The notes: generated by a model from the letters alone, not told the origin. 64,000 bases of DNA from Burkholderia stagnalis (GCF_902830275.1 NZ_CADESW010000003.1:186001-250000), one strand, 5' to 3'; positions 18,746-27,897 are shown, numbered from the stretch's first letter. Program-made: numbers and translations.

Positions 18746-19687
18746 ATGCGAGTCATCCTTGCCCAGCCCCGCGGCTTTTGTGCGGGGGTTGTCCGTGCGA
18801 TCGAGATTGTCGATCGCGCGCTGCAACAGCACGGCGCGCCGGTTTATGTGCGTCATGAGATTGTCCATAACCGGCACGTCGTCGAAAATCTGCGTAATAA
18901 AGGGGCGCGATTCGTTGAGGAACTCGACGAGGTGCCCCACGGCGCTGTCGCGATCTTCAGCGCGCACGGTGTCGCCCAGACGGTCGAGCGCGACGCGCAA
19001 GCGCGCGGGCTCGACGTGCTCGACGCCACCTGCCCGCTCGTCACGAAAGTGCACGTGCAGGGCCGCCAGTACGTCGCGGCGGGCCGCCGGCTGATCCTGA
19101 TCGGCCATGCGGGCCATCCGGAAGTCGAGGGCACGATCGGCCAGATTCCGGGCGAGGTGACGCTCGTCCAGAGCGAGGCCGAGGTCGACACGCTGACGCT
19201 GCCGGTCGATACGCCGGTGGCCTACGTCACGCAGACGACGCTGTCGGTCGACGACACGCGCGGCATCATCGAGGCGTTGCAGCGCCGGTTCACCGACATC
19301 GTCGGGCCGGACACGCGCGACATCTGCTATGCGACGCAGAACCGCCAGGCGGCGGTGCGCGAGCTGAGCGCGGAGGTCGACGTGCTGCTCGTCGTCGGCG
19401 CGACCAACAGTTCGAACTCGAACCGCCTGCGCGAGATCGGCACCGAAAGCGGTGTGCCGAGCTACCTCGTCGCCGACGGCTCGGAAGTGAAGGCCGAATG
19501 GTTCGCGAACGCAACCACCGTCGGGCTGACCGCCGGGGCGTCCGCGCCCGAGGAGATGGTCGAAGATGTAATCGGCGCGCTGCGCGCGCTGGGGCCCGTC
19601 GAGGTCACGACGATGGCGGGCCGTGAGGAAAAAGTCGAATTCAAGCTGCCGGCGAAGCTCACGCAAGCTGTCGCCCGCGAAGTTTAA
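18746..19687 (+). CDS. ispH: 4-hydroxy-3-methylbut-2-enyl diphosphate reductase IspH
   Basis: The protein is 313 residues and performs the last step of the MEP pathway, making IPP and DMAPP. The three [4Fe-4S] ligands are seen at Cys12 (PRGFCAGV), Cys96 (DATCPLV) and Cys194 ([10 protein letters not shown]). The catalytic Glu126 is in GHPEVEGT, and substrate-binding NSSNSNRL is present. It is placed 12 bp upstream of hpnH, so isoprenoid supply and hopanoid extension are co-transcribed. B. cepacia relatives commonly have another IspH copy in the housekeeping position, so this one may be hopanoid-dedicated; that cannot be judged from the window. Confidence 0.93.
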   Translation: MRVILAQPRGFCAGVVRAIEIVDRALQQHGAPVYVRHEIVHNRHVVENLRNKGARFVEELDEVPHGAVAIFSAHGVAQTVERDAQARGLDVLDATCPLVTKVHVQGRQYVAAGRRLILIGHAGHPEVEGTIGQIPGEVTLVQSEAEVDTLTLPVDTPVAYVTQTTLSVDDTRGIIEALQRRFTDIVGPDTRDICYATQNRQAAVRELSAEVDVLLVVGATNSSNSNRLREIGTESGVPSYLVADGSEVKAEWFANATTVGLTAGASAPEEMVEDVIGALRALGPVEVTTMAGREEKVEFKLPAKLTQAVAREV

Positions 19688-19699
19688 GGAGGACAACTC

Positions 19700-20860
19700 T
19701 TGTCTATTCCGCTGCTCCAACAAGCCCGTGTCGGCGCATACATCATGCGCCAGCACCTGTCCGGCAACAAACGCTATCCGCTCGCGCTGATGCTCGAGCC
19801 GCTGTTCCGCTGCAACCTCGCGTGCAACGGCTGCGGCAAGATCGACTATCCGGATCCGATCCTGAACCAGCGCCTGTCCGTCGAGGAATGCCTCGAGGCC
19901 GTCGACGAGTGCGGCGCGCCGATCGTGTCGATCGCCGGCGGCGAGCCGCTGCTCCACAAGGAGATGCCGGAAATCGTCAAGGGCATCATGAAGCGCAAGC
20001 GCTTCGTGTACCTCTGCACGAACGCGCTGCTGATGGAAAAGAAGATGGACGACTACGAGCCGAGCCCGTACTTCGTCTGGTCGGTCCACCTCGACGGCGA
20101 CAAGGAGATGCACGATCACTCCGTGTCGCAGGACGGCGTCTATGACAAGGCCGTCGCGGCGATCAAGGAAGCGAAGCGCCGCGGCTTCCGCGTGAACATC
20201 AACTGCACGCTGTTCAACGATGCGATCCCCGAGCGCGTCGCGAAGTTCTTCGATACGCTCAAGCCGATCGGCGTCGACGGCATCACGGTGTCGCCGGGCT
20301 ACGCATACGAGCGCGCACCGGATCAGCAGCACTTCCTGAACCGCGACAAGACGAAGAACCTGTTCCGCGAGATCCTGAAGCGCGGCGAAGGCGGCAAGCG
20401 CTGGTCGTTCAGCCAGTCGTCGCTGTTCCTCGACTTCCTGGCCGGCAACCAGACCTACAAGTGCACGCCGTGGGGCAACCCGGCGCGCACGGTGTTCGGC
20501 TGGCAGAAGCCGTGCTACCTGGTCGGCGAAGGTTACGTGAAGACCTTCAAGGAACTGATGGAAGACACGAACTGGGACAACTACGGCGTCGGCAACTACG
20601 AGAAGTGCGCGGACTGCATGGTCCACTGCGGCTTCGAGGCGACCGCCGTGCTCGACACGATCGCGCATCCGCTGAAGGCGTTCTCGGTGAACCGCAAGGG
20701 CATCAAGACCGACGGCCCGTTCGCGCCGGACATTCCGATCGACAAGCAGCGCCCGGCCGAGTACGTGTTCTCGCGCCACGTCGAGATCAAGCTCGATGAA
20801 ATCCAGCGCGCCGGCAAGGGCAAGCTGCAAAAGCCGGCGAAGCCGGCCGCGGCGGCTTAA
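19700..20860 (+). CDS. hpnH: Radical SAM adenosylhopane synthase HpnH
   Basis: The protein is 386 residues. It joins a 5-deoxyadenosyl radical to diploptene, giving adenosylhopane, the precursor of extended C35 hopanoids. The radical-SAM cluster motif is Cys38-x3-Cys42-x2-Cys45 in FRCNLACNGCGKIDYPDP, and the GGE motif is in SIAGGEPLL. The C-terminal part has further cysteines (YEKCADCMVHCGFEA) typical of the family. The start is TTG at 19700, supported by a strong AAGGAGGAC site six bases upstream and by alignment with the usual AIPFLQ-type N-terminus. Confidence 0.93.
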   Translation: MSIPLLQQARVGAYIMRQHLSGNKRYPLALMLEPLFRCNLACNGCGKIDYPDPILNQRLSVEECLEAVDECGAPIVSIAGGEPLLHKEMPEIVKGIMKRKRFVYLCTNALLMEKKMDDYEPSPYFVWSVHLDGDKEMHDHSVSQDGVYDKAVAAIKEAKRRGFRVNINCTLFNDAIPERVAKFFDTLKPIGVDGITVSPGYAYERAPDQQHFLNRDKTKNLFREILKRGEGGKRWSFSQSSLFLDFLAGNQTYKCTPWGNPARTVFGWQKPCYLVGEGYVKTFKELMEDTNWDNYGVGNYEKCADCMVHCGFEATAVLDTIAHPLKAFSVNRKGIKTDGPFAPDIPIDKQRPAEYVFSRHVEIKLDEIQRAGKGKLQKPAKPAAAA

Positions 20861-20929
20861 GCCCGCGACACGACGCGATGCGCACGGCGGCCCCCGCCGC
20901 GCGCATCGGCCCCGCCAGCGGGCCATGTG

Positions 20930-20966
20930 AAAAGGGTGCGACGGAACGAATCCGTCGCACCCTTTT
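20930..20966 (+). terminator. Bidirectional rho-independent terminator after hpnH
   Basis: A perfect 15-bp stem (AAAAGGGTGCGACGG with its complement) closes a 7-nt loop and is flanked by A- and T-runs. It serves hpnH on the plus strand and the convergent minus-strand gene at 20988. Confidence 0.92.
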
Positions 20967-20987
20967 CTCTTTTGCGGCGTCGGGCGC

Positions 20988-21488
20988 TCAGGCCGCTGCC
21001 ATCGCGATGCCGCCTGCTTCGTGCTCGCGCATCCTCGCGACGGCCAGCGCCAGCGGCGCGCGCACGCCGCTCGCCGCGAACGCGCAGACATGGCGCCACA
21101 GGTCGGCAAGCCGCACGCGCGGCAGCGTCGCGACGCAGGTGTCGTGTGCGGTCAGCACCCGTTCGAGCGCCGCGCATTCGTCGTCGCGCAGCGCCCACGC
21201 CGCGCCGTCGGCCGCGCGTTGCGCACAGGCATCGAGCACGCGTTCGGCCTCGAGGCACAGCTCGACGCTCGCGGCCTGCTTGCGGACATCGTCGAGCGAC
21301 ACGAACAGCAGATACACGCTCGTGCGCAGGCGCAGCAGCAGTTCCTCGTGTCCGCAATTGCCGCGCAGCGCGACGAGCGCCATGTGGCATTTCAGCGAAA
21401 TGTCGCGCACGTGCGCAGGTGGCAACGGCAGCAGCCATTCGCGGGTCAGCGGCCGGCGACCTTTGGTCTTCTTCGCAGGCTTCATCAT
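20988..21488 (-). CDS. Hypothetical protein, 166 residues
   Basis: A soluble, helix-rich protein with a basic N-terminus (MMKPAKKTKGRRPLTREW) and several leucine- and alanine-rich amphipathic helices. Cysteines are spread through it (CHMALVALRGNCGHEE, ELCLEAERVLDACAQR, DDECAALERVL). No signal peptide and no motif I recognise. It converges on hpnH across the strong terminator at 20930. Codon usage is like that of its neighbours, so it looks native. Confidence 0.7.
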   Translation of the reverse strand: MMKPAKKTKGRRPLTREWLLPLPPAHVRDISLKCHMALVALRGNCGHEELLLRLRTSVYLLFVSLDDVRKQAASVELCLEAERVLDACAQRAADGAAWALRDDECAALERVLTAHDTCVATLPRVRLADLWRHVCAFAASGVRAPLALAVARMREHEAGGIAMAAA

Positions 21489-21574
21489 TCAGGCTCGGCA
21501 GGAAGGTAGGCGGCCCGCGCGGCGCGCGGGCGCGGTGAGCGTCGCGCCATGCCGACGCGGCGCGGGCATGCGCA

Positions 21575-21952
21575 TCAGAACGTGTTCTCGCCCTTCAGGT
21601 AGTACGCGGTCTTCACGAAGAACGCCTTGACCGGGTGTCCGCCCTGCGCGTCGCTTGCCGCCTGTGCTTGCATCGCGGCCTTCTCCTCGCGCGACCGGTC
21701 GGGCACCGGCGCATAGACACGCGCGAGCGCACGCTGCATCGCGAGCGGATAGTTCTGGTTGCCCTCGGTCGTCGCGCGATAGCCGACGCGCGTGAGTTGC
21801 GTGAGCTGCGCATCGGTCTCTGCGCGCGCCGCCGACCAGCTTTGCGGCGCGGCGCTCGCGGGCCACGTTGCGCCGGACGACTGCGCGAAACCAACGGCCG
21901 GCAGCGCAGCGAGCGCGGCGGACAGGGCAAGAGTGGGAACGAGGGATTTCAT
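21575..21952 (-). CDS. Secreted DUF4148-like protein
   Basis: The protein is 125 residues. A clear signal peptide ends at about residue 23 (LALSAALAALPAVGFAQ). The body AETDAQLTQLTRVGYRATTEGNQNYPLAMQRALARV resembles the short DUF4148 proteins that are numerous in Burkholderia, with the typical leucine-glutamine segment and tyrosine. Likely periplasmic; function unknown. The family assignment is by pattern only. Confidence 0.75.
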   Translation of the reverse strand: MKSLVPTLALSAALAALPAVGFAQSSGATWPASAAPQSWSAARAETDAQLTQLTRVGYRATTEGNQNYPLAMQRALARVYAPVPDRSREEKAAMQAQAASDAQGGHPVKAFFVKTAYYLKGENTF

Positions 21953-22297
21953 GGCGGCCTCCAGATGGTTGTTTCAGCAACGATCTGCATCAGCAGATTG
22001 CGTCGATACGTCGATGCGTCGATACGTCGATGCGTCGATGCGTCGATGCGTCGATGCGTCGAACCCATCGTAGACCGCATGCGATTCCGCTTGAATAGCC
22101 GGATCGGCAATTCAACTTTTCGGCTTTCGCAAAACCTCTCGCCATGCGCTGGCCGATCCGATTCGCGAAACGCGAATTTCGCCGCTCGATCAAATACCTG
22201 CTGCAATGCGCGACCAGCGCGTGCGAGCCGCCCAAACAAGCCTTTCGTTTTTGGAAATGCGTTGTTGACCGATACGAACGATACGCATGACGCACGC
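21953..22297. other. Intergenic region with tandem repeat
   Basis: This 345-bp gap separates two minus-strand genes. It contains the 8-bp repeat at 22001-22062, which lies about 50 bp upstream of the DUF4148-like start and so could sit in its promoter. No coding sequence is convincing in the remainder. Confidence 0.5.
22001..22062. repeat. 8-bp tandem repeat (CGTCGATR), about 7.75 copies
   Basis: Seven full copies of CGTCGATA or CGTCGATG run head to tail, ending in a partial CGTCGA. The first four alternate A and G at the last base and the last three are identical, as expected of an actively slipping microsatellite. Confidence 0.95.
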
Positions 22298-24532
22298 TCA
22301 CCACCGGTAGCTGATATCCCCCGTCACGCTCAGGCGCGGCCCGTAGAAGCACCCGCCCGCCGAGAAGCACGACGACACGTAGGTCCGGTCGAACAGGTTG
22401 TTCACGTGCGCGGCCACGCGCCAGCCCTTCAACGCGGCGCGCTCGACGCCGAGATCGTATGACAGGGCGAGATCGACGAGCGTGACGGCCGGCACGTCGA
22501 ACGTGTTGACGTTGTCGCCCGCGCTGCGCCCGATGTAGCGCACGCCGCCGCCGATGCTCAGCCCGCGCAGCCCTTGCCACGCGACATCGTAGTTCAGCCA
22601 CAGCGACGCGAGATGGCGCGGCACCGCCGCCACGCGCTTGCCGACGACGGCCGGATTCGAATCGGCGCGCACGGTCGTGTCGAGATACGTATACGCGGCG
22701 ATCACGTCGATGCGCTTGCCGAGCCGCGCGCGCCCTTCGAGCTCGATGCCGCGCGAACGCACCTCGCCCGACTGCACGTTGAAGAACGGATGCTCGGGAT
22801 CGACGCTCAGCACGTTGCGCTGACGGATATCGAACGCGGCAATCGACGCCATCTGCTGCTGGTCCGGCGACTGGTAGCGCACGCCGGCCTCGACCTGGTC
22901 CGCCTTGGTGGGCATGAACGGCTGGCCGCCGAAGCGCGTGCCGAGCGTGGGTTCGAACGACGTCGAATAGCTCGCATATGGCGCGAAGCCGCTGTCGAAC
23001 AGGTAGACCGCGCCCGCGCGCCACGTGAACGCGCGCTCGCTCTGCCGCGCCGACGCGCCGCTCAGCCGGTCGTCGGTCACCGTGCGCGCCCATTCCTCAC
23101 GGCCGCCGAGCGTGAGCACCCAGCGATCCCAGCGGATCTGGTCCTGCAGGTAGACGCCGATCCGGTCCGGCGTCTGACGCGTCTGCTGCGCGAGCGGCGG
23201 CACCGTGAACGGCTGCCCGTAGTCCGGATGCCGCGTGTCGAGCGGCGGCGCCGCGCCGAACCCGGACGAACTCATCGTCGCGACCGCGTGCTCGTACGAC
23301 AGCCCGGCGAGCACCGTGTGCTCGACCGGCCCGGTCGGCACGCGCACCTCCGCCTGGTTGTCGAGCGCGACGTGATTCACGTGCTCGCGCGACCACGACA
23401 ACGAACGGTTCAGCACGCCCGGCGCGACGTACGGCGCGTTGAAGTTCACGGCCGCGCCCTTGAAGTCGACGTCGAGGTGCGTATAGCGCAGGTTCTGCCG
23501 CACCTTCCACGCCGGATTGAAGCGATGCTCGAACGCGTAACCGATCATCGCCTGCTTGCGGTCGTAGGTATCGAAATCGGGCAACCCCGGGAAGAACTGC
23601 GTCGGGATTTGCCCGGTCGGGCCCGGCCATCGCGTGCCGAGCGCCGGCAGCCAGCCGGCGAAGCCGTTGTACGGGTCGCGCTGATAGGACGTCAGCAGCG
23701 TCAGGCTCGTGTCGGCGTTCGGCCGCCACGTCAGCGACGGCGCGATCACGACGCGCTGCTGCTTCGAATAGTCCGTCTGCTCGTCCGCGCGCCGCGCGAG
23801 GCCGTCGATCCGATATGCCCACTGGCCATCCTGCGTGAGCGGCCCGCTGAAATCGAAGGCGACCTGTGCGCGATCGCGGTTGCCGGCCTGCACGGCCAGC
23901 AGCCGCTGCGCGTCGCGCGTCGGCCGCTTGCTGACCATGTCGACGATGCCGCCCGGGCTCGCCTGTCCGTACAGCACCGACGCAGGGCCGCGCAGCACGT
24001 CGACGCGCTCGAGCGTCGACGGATCGACCAAGCTGGCCGCCCAGTTCACGCCTTTCGGCAACGGCAGGCCATCGAGCATCTGCGGATTGATCGCCGCCGC
24101 CGCGAAGCCGCCGAACCCGCGCAGGAACACGCTCTCGAGCACGCCGCCGAGCCGCGAATCCGCATACGCGCCGGGCGTATAGCGCAGGCTGTCGCCGACG
24201 CTGTGCACGTCCTGCTGGTCCATCTGCGCGCGCGTGACGACCGACAGCCCCTGCGGCACCTCGACCAGCGGCGTGTCGGTCTTGGTGCCGGCGCGCGACA
24301 CGTCGGCGGCAATCCCGTTTAGCGGGCCGATGCCGGTTTCGCGCCGGCCGTCGACCGCGATCGGCTTGAGCAGTTGCGCATCGGCGGCATCGGCCGCGCC
24401 CTGCGAGAAGGCGACGGCCGGTGCGGCGGCGGCGCACGCGAATGCCGCCGCCCCGTTCCGGATCCGCCGAAGCGCCGCGCGCGGCAGGATGAATCCCGGC
24501 CGCGCGCAGCGGCCGACGTGTCGTTGAACCAT
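22298..24532 (-). CDS. TonB-dependent siderophore receptor
   Basis: The protein is 744 residues. A long signal region ends at AAAPAVAFSQ. A plug domain follows with VEVPQGLSVVTRAQMDQQ, LRYTPGAYADS, RGFGGF and RGPASVLYGQASPGGIVDMVSKRP, all diagnostic of FhuA/FpvA-type receptors. The C-terminal beta-barrel has GVYLQDQIRWDRWVLTLGGREEW and LGYDLGVE-type strands. It ends in NNLFDRTYVSSC, GPRLSVTGDISYRW with the aromatic C-terminal Trp. It imports a ferric chelate using TonB energy. No siderophore synthesis gene is next to it in the classical sense. A candidate Fur box lies about 94 bp upstream of the ATG at 24532. Confidence 0.92.
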   Translation of the reverse strand: MVQRHVGRCARPGFILPRAALRRIRNGAAAFACAAAAPAVAFSQGAADAADAQLLKPIAVDGRRETGIGPLNGIAADVSRAGTKTDTPLVEVPQGLSVVTRAQMDQQDVHSVGDSLRYTPGAYADSRLGGVLESVFLRGFGGFAAAAINPQMLDGLPLPKGVNWAASLVDPSTLERVDVLRGPASVLYGQASPGGIVDMVSKRPTRDAQRLLAVQAGNRDRAQVAFDFSGPLTQDGQWAYRIDGLARRADEQTDYSKQQRVVIAPSLTWRPNADTSLTLLTSYQRDPYNGFAGWLPALGTRWPGPTGQIPTQFFPGLPDFDTYDRKQAMIGYAFEHRFNPAWKVRQNLRYTHLDVDFKGAAVNFNAPYVAPGVLNRSLSWSREHVNHVALDNQAEVRVPTGPVEHTVLAGLSYEHAVATMSSSGFGAAPPLDTRHPDYGQPFTVPPLAQQTRQTPDRIGVYLQDQIRWDRWVLTLGGREEWARTVTDDRLSGASARQSERAFTWRAGAVYLFDSGFAPYASYSTSFEPTLGTRFGGQPFMPTKADQVEAGVRYQSPDQQQMASIAAFDIRQRNVLSVDPEHPFFNVQSGEVRSRGIELEGRARLGKRIDVIAAYTYLDTTVRADSNPAVVGKRVAAVPRHLASLWLNYDVAWQGLRGLSIGGGVRYIGRSAGDNVNTFDVPAVTLVDLALSYDLGVERAALKGWRVAAHVNNLFDRTYVSSCFSAGGCFYGPRLSVTGDISYRW

Positions 24533-24899
24533 ATGAGCAACCCGGAAACCAGCGATGAGCAGTGCAAAAGGGATGGGCCGCCAGGCCAGGGAAGGCCGCG
24601 CGCACCACGGCGGCCCAACCGATTCGAGAATGGGAATCATTCCTCTCGCGCGACGGGCGGTAAATGCCGCCGCCCGCAATCGTCCAATGCATCAAACGCA
24701 CGCGTGCCGAGCCGCGCGCGAACGCTCGGCGCGCGGCGATGTTGCCGTCAGAATCCGCGCATTCCGTGAACTTGCCGCGCGTTGCGTCTATTCATGCAGG
24801 ATTAACAATTTGTCACGATTGGATGTCGTTATTCTGAATGCCTAAATGAATGGTCGGATGATAGGATAGCGTCAATCCCAAGTTTCAAGTGACATACCT
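24533..24899. other. Divergent promoter region, TonB receptor and GntR regulator
   Basis: A 367-bp gap with a candidate Fur box at 24626-24644 on the receptor side. An AT-rich stretch from 24780 to 24899 probably contains the gntR promoter. A sequence resembling part of the palindrome at 30008 occurs at about 24855-24866 (GGATGATAGGAT). Confidence 0.5.
24626..24644 (-). promoter_or_regulatory. Candidate Fur box upstream of the TonB receptor
   Basis: GAGAATGGGAATCATTCCT matches the 19-bp consensus GATAATGATAATCATTATC at 13 of 19 positions and includes the dyad GGAATCATTCC. Its position upstream of a siderophore receptor fits iron repression by Fur. Confidence 0.7.
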
Positions 24900-25607
24900 A
24901 TGTCAAGCCTGCCCCCGGCCACACGACACTCCCTCGTCGATTCCGCGATCGAGATCCTCAAATCCAACATCACTTCCGGGATCTGGCGCGTCGGCCACCG
25001 GATCCCCACCGAACTCGATCTAGCCAAGCAACTGGCGGTGGGCCGCAATACGGTGCGCGAGGCGGTGCGCACGCTCGCGTATTCGGGCGTGCTCGAAGTG
25101 CGCCAGGGTGACGGCACCTACGTGCGGCGCAACGTCGATCCCGCGGAAACGATGCGCGACGTCGACCGCGCCGCGCGCGGCGACCATCTCGAACTGCAGT
25201 GCATGCTGGAAACGGAATGCGCGCGCTACGCGGCGCGCCGGCGCACCGACGAGGATCTCGCGATCCTGCACGCGTTGCTGAAGGCGCGCGGCGAGCGCGA
25301 AACGTGGGGCGACGTGAAGACGTTCGTCGAGCGCGACCGCGCGTTCCACATCGCCGTGGCCACGGCCTCGCACAATCATGCGCTCGAAGCGCTATACCGC
25401 TACTTCTCCGGCTCGATTCTCGCGAACGTCGAGGACGTGCTCGTCGAACTCGACGAGGCGGACATTCCCGAACCGGACATGAAGGCGCACCAGGCGGTGC
25501 TCGATGCGATCGAGCAGCGCGACGAGAACAAGGCGGTGCGCGCGACCCTCGCGATCCTCAAGCCGCAGATGACCTGGCTCGAAACGCGCGACCCGCTCGG
25601 CCGCTGA
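24900..25607 (+). CDS. GntR-family (FadR subfamily) transcriptional regulator
   Basis: The protein is 235 residues. The N-terminal winged helix (residues about 10-75) shows IWRVGHRIPTELDLAKQLAVGRNTVREAVRTLAYSGVLEVRQGDGTYVRR, the FadR pattern. The C-terminal FCD ligand domain is helical with acidic and histidine residues (VERDRAFHIAVATASHNHALEALY, MKAHQAVLDAIEQRD) that in this subfamily bind a metal and a small acid. It sits at the edge of the biosynthetic cluster, converging on the methyltransferase, and is the best candidate for its local regulator. Its ligand is unknown. Confidence 0.9.
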   Translation: MSSLPPATRHSLVDSAIEILKSNITSGIWRVGHRIPTELDLAKQLAVGRNTVREAVRTLAYSGVLEVRQGDGTYVRRNVDPAETMRDVDRAARGDHLELQCMLETECARYAARRRTDEDLAILHALLKARGERETWGDVKTFVERDRAFHIAVATASHNHALEALYRYFSGSILANVEDVLVELDEADIPEPDMKAHQAVLDAIEQRDENKAVRATLAILKPQMTWLETRDPLGR

Positions 25608-25616
25608 AGTCAGGGG

Positions 25617-25647
25617 CCGGGGCGGCGCATCGCACGCGCCGCCCCGG
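25617..25647. terminator. Hairpin between convergent gntR and methyltransferase
   Basis: A perfect 12-bp stem (CCGGGGCGGCGC with its complement) closes a 7-nt loop in the 64-bp gap between convergent stop codons. It has no T-run, but position and strength suggest bidirectional termination. Confidence 0.65.
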
Positions 25648-25671
25648 TAACGACACCATCATCCACCAACG

Positions 25672-26694
25672 CTACGCGGCGAGCGCCTCGATCACGTCGA
25701 TCTGCCCGTCCGACGCATGCCGGATACCGGCCGGCCGCCAGCCGGCCGCGTCGAGCAGCGCGTGGTACTCGTCACGCGTGCGTTCGCGGCCGCTGCCCCA
25801 GCACATCATGTGGATGTCGTAGAGCTTCGCGTGGTGCGCGACGTCCGGCCCCGGCACGACGCGCTCGATCACGAACACGCGCGCGCCGTCCCGCGCGCCT
25901 TGCCGCGCGCGCTTCAGGATCGCGACGCATTCGTCGTCGTTCCAGTCGTGCAGGATCAGCTTCAGCAGATAGACGTCGGCAGCCGGCACCGCGTCGAACA
26001 TGTTGCCGCCGACCTGCCGGCAGCGCGCGCTCACGCCCATGCGCGCGGCCCACGATTCGTTCTCGCCGCCGATCACTTCCGGCAGGTCGAACACGATGCC
26101 CGACAGTGCCGGGAACTGCGCGAGCAGGCTGCACAGCATGTGCCCCTGGCCGCCGCCGATGTCGCACACTTCGGCGCCCGGCGCGAACGCCGCATCGCGC
26201 AGCGCATCGACGACGCGTTCGGACTGCACCGTCGAGAAGCTCGACATCGCGCGCTTGAAGTCGGTCCGGTAGCGCACGTGATCCTTCGCGTAGTCGAACG
26301 CCATCGCGCCGAACTCGCGCACGAAGCCGTTCTGCCGGCCGTCGCGCACCATGTCCGGCAAGTGCGCCCAGATCGCGTAGTGCTCCGGGCCCTCCTGCAG
26401 CAGCACGAAATCGCGCAGCGTGCCCGGCGCGTCCGCGTGCAGCAGCGCGCCCGACGCGCTCGCGCGGAAGCCGCGCTGCGCGTCCTCGTCGAGCAGGCCG
26501 ATCGACGCGAGCGCGCGCAACAGCCGGTACAGCAGCGGCGCGTCGACGTTCAGCGTCGCGGCGAGCGCGGCCGCCGGCACGTGCGCGTGCGCAGTCACCG
26601 CATCGAACACGCCGAGCCGCGTGCCCGCATACAGGATCCGGCTGCGCCAGCGGCCGAACAGCGTATCCACTATTACCTTTGCTGCCTGTTCCAT
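25672..26694 (-). CDS. SAM-dependent O-methyltransferase (family 2)
   Basis: The protein is 340 residues. The N-terminal part is a dimerisation winged helix (RILYAGTRLGVFDAV, LLYRLLRALASIGLL). The Rossmann domain has the SAM loop EVCDIGGGQGHML, FDLPEVI, and GGNMFDAVPAADVYLLKLILHDWNDDE, where the His of LHDWND is the family's catalytic base. This is PF00891, which methylates phenolic hydroxyls of plant and bacterial aromatics. A CAGGAGGG site precedes the ATG at 26694. It is last in the minus-strand biosynthetic unit, 96 bp after the first DHQS-II gene, so it probably methylates the aromatic product. Confidence 0.9.
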   Translation of the reverse strand: MEQAAKVIVDTLFGRWRSRILYAGTRLGVFDAVTAHAHVPAAALAATLNVDAPLLYRLLRALASIGLLDEDAQRGFRASASGALLHADAPGTLRDFVLLQEGPEHYAIWAHLPDMVRDGRQNGFVREFGAMAFDYAKDHVRYRTDFKRAMSSFSTVQSERVVDALRDAAFAPGAEVCDIGGGQGHMLCSLLAQFPALSGIVFDLPEVIGGENESWAARMGVSARCRQVGGNMFDAVPAADVYLLKLILHDWNDDECVAILKRARQGARDGARVFVIERVVPGPDVAHHAKLYDIHMMCWGSGRERTRDEYHALLDAAGWRPAGIRHASDGQIDVIEALAA

Positions 26695-26790
26695 GAATGC
26701 CCTCCTGATGCGTGGCGGATCGCGCGGGTGCGCCCGCTGCCCGGCGCGATGCGTGGCGCGCCGCACGATCGCCGTCGCGATGACGCAAGA

Positions 26791-27897
26791 TTATTGTTCG
26801 TGCAGGAACTCGCGGATCGGATAGCCGACGTGGCGCTGCGCGTCGAGCGTATAGCCGAGGATGCGATCGCCGCGCTTGAGCTCCGTGATGTTGTGCACGC
26901 TGCCTTCCGGCCCGAGCACGCGCACGTGCCAGTCGTCCTGCGCGATGATGTTGATCGCGCGATTCGCGGCGTTCTTCGCCTCGATCAGCAGCAGCGGACG
27001 CGTCTCGACCTTCGCGCGCCCGACCACGACGCGCCGCGCCTTGCCCTTCACGTTGACGGCGAGAATCTCCGCGCCCGATTCGAGCTCCGCGAGATAGCGC
27101 GTGCGGTTGTCCGGCGCGACGACGTACGAGTGCAGCGCGGCCGCGTTCACGCGGAACGGGCGCGTCGGCATGTACGGCAGCGGGTGCGTCTCGCTGCTGA
27201 TCAGGATCATCCCGGTCGAGTACGAGCCGACCAGGATGCCCTCGTCCTGCTCGAACCGCGAGCACGTATCGACGCACACGCGCTCGCCCGGCCCGAGGTG
27301 CGTGAGCCCGACGATCTCGATCTCCTCGAGCTGCAGATCCTCCACCGTGTCGCTGCAGATCGACACGAGCTGCGTCGCCTGCCCGACCTGCGTCGGCGTC
27401 AGCAGCACGCCTTCGGGGCCGCGCTGCAGCACGTTCAGCGTGACTTCCGCATCCTCGAGATCGGCGACGATCGTGATCAGCCCGCCGCTCGCGCGATCGG
27501 CGGCCGCGAGCAGGATCTCGAGCGGAATCTTGCTCGGGTCCTGCAGGAATTCGACGAGCAGCCAGGGCGTCGCCGTCGCCAGCTCGCACGCGCGCGTGAG
27601 CGACGCCTCGCCCGTCACTTCGATGAACACGCCGACCTCGACGCTCGCCGGCAGCGCGAAATCGACCGGCAAGCCGTCCTTCACGAGCACGATCTGCACG
27701 TGCTCGAGCAGCTCGGTGTCGACGGGCGGCCGCTCGACGACCGCCACCTTGCATGCGCTCGGCGGCAGCCGCCGCGCCTGCTCCAGATCCTTCACGACGA
27801 ACGCGGACACGCCGACGTGCAATGCTTCTTCGGTGATTTCGTCCGCAAGTTCGCCGACTTTGCGAAGGTCAATCCAGGAAAGCTTCTTCAAGGCCAA
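26791..27897 (-). CDS. 3-dehydroquinate synthase II-like enzyme (MJ1249/GriH family), canonical copy
   Basis: The protein is 368 residues, of DHQS type II (PF01959). This NAD-dependent archaeal enzyme class also includes GriH of Streptomyces griseus. Seen: MALKKLSWIDLRKVGELADEITEEAL at the start and GLITIVADLEDAEVTLNVLQRG. The conserved GERVCVDTCSRFEQDEGILVGSYSTGM, the PFRVNAAALHSYV motif and RRVVVGRAKVETRPLLLIEA are all present, so the enzyme looks active. It sits with an MJ0400-type aldolase, as griI and griH do, which favours 3-amino-4-hydroxybenzoate synthesis over the shikimate pathway. An archaeal-like origin by transfer is possible, but codon use is now native. Confidence 0.9.
   Translation of the reverse strand: MALKKLSWIDLRKVGELADEITEEALHVGVSAFVVKDLEQARRLPPSACKVAVVERPPVDTELLEHVQIVLVKDGLPVDFALPASVEVGVFIEVTGEASLTRACELATATPWLLVEFLQDPSKIPLEILLAAADRASGGLITIVADLEDAEVTLNVLQRGPEGVLLTPTQVGQATQLVSICSDTVEDLQLEEIEIVGLTHLGPGERVCVDTCSRFEQDEGILVGSYSTGMILISSETHPLPYMPTRPFRVNAAALHSYVVAPDNRTRYLAELESGAEILAVNVKGKARRVVVGRAKVETRPLLLIEAKNAANRAINIIAQDDWHVRVLGPEGSVHNITELKRGDRILGYTLDAQRHVGYPIREFLHEQ

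Noticed and set aside
22001..22062. Possible CRISPR or origin iterons
   Set aside because: An 8-bp unit without spacers is a microsatellite; no replication or cas gene lies nearby.
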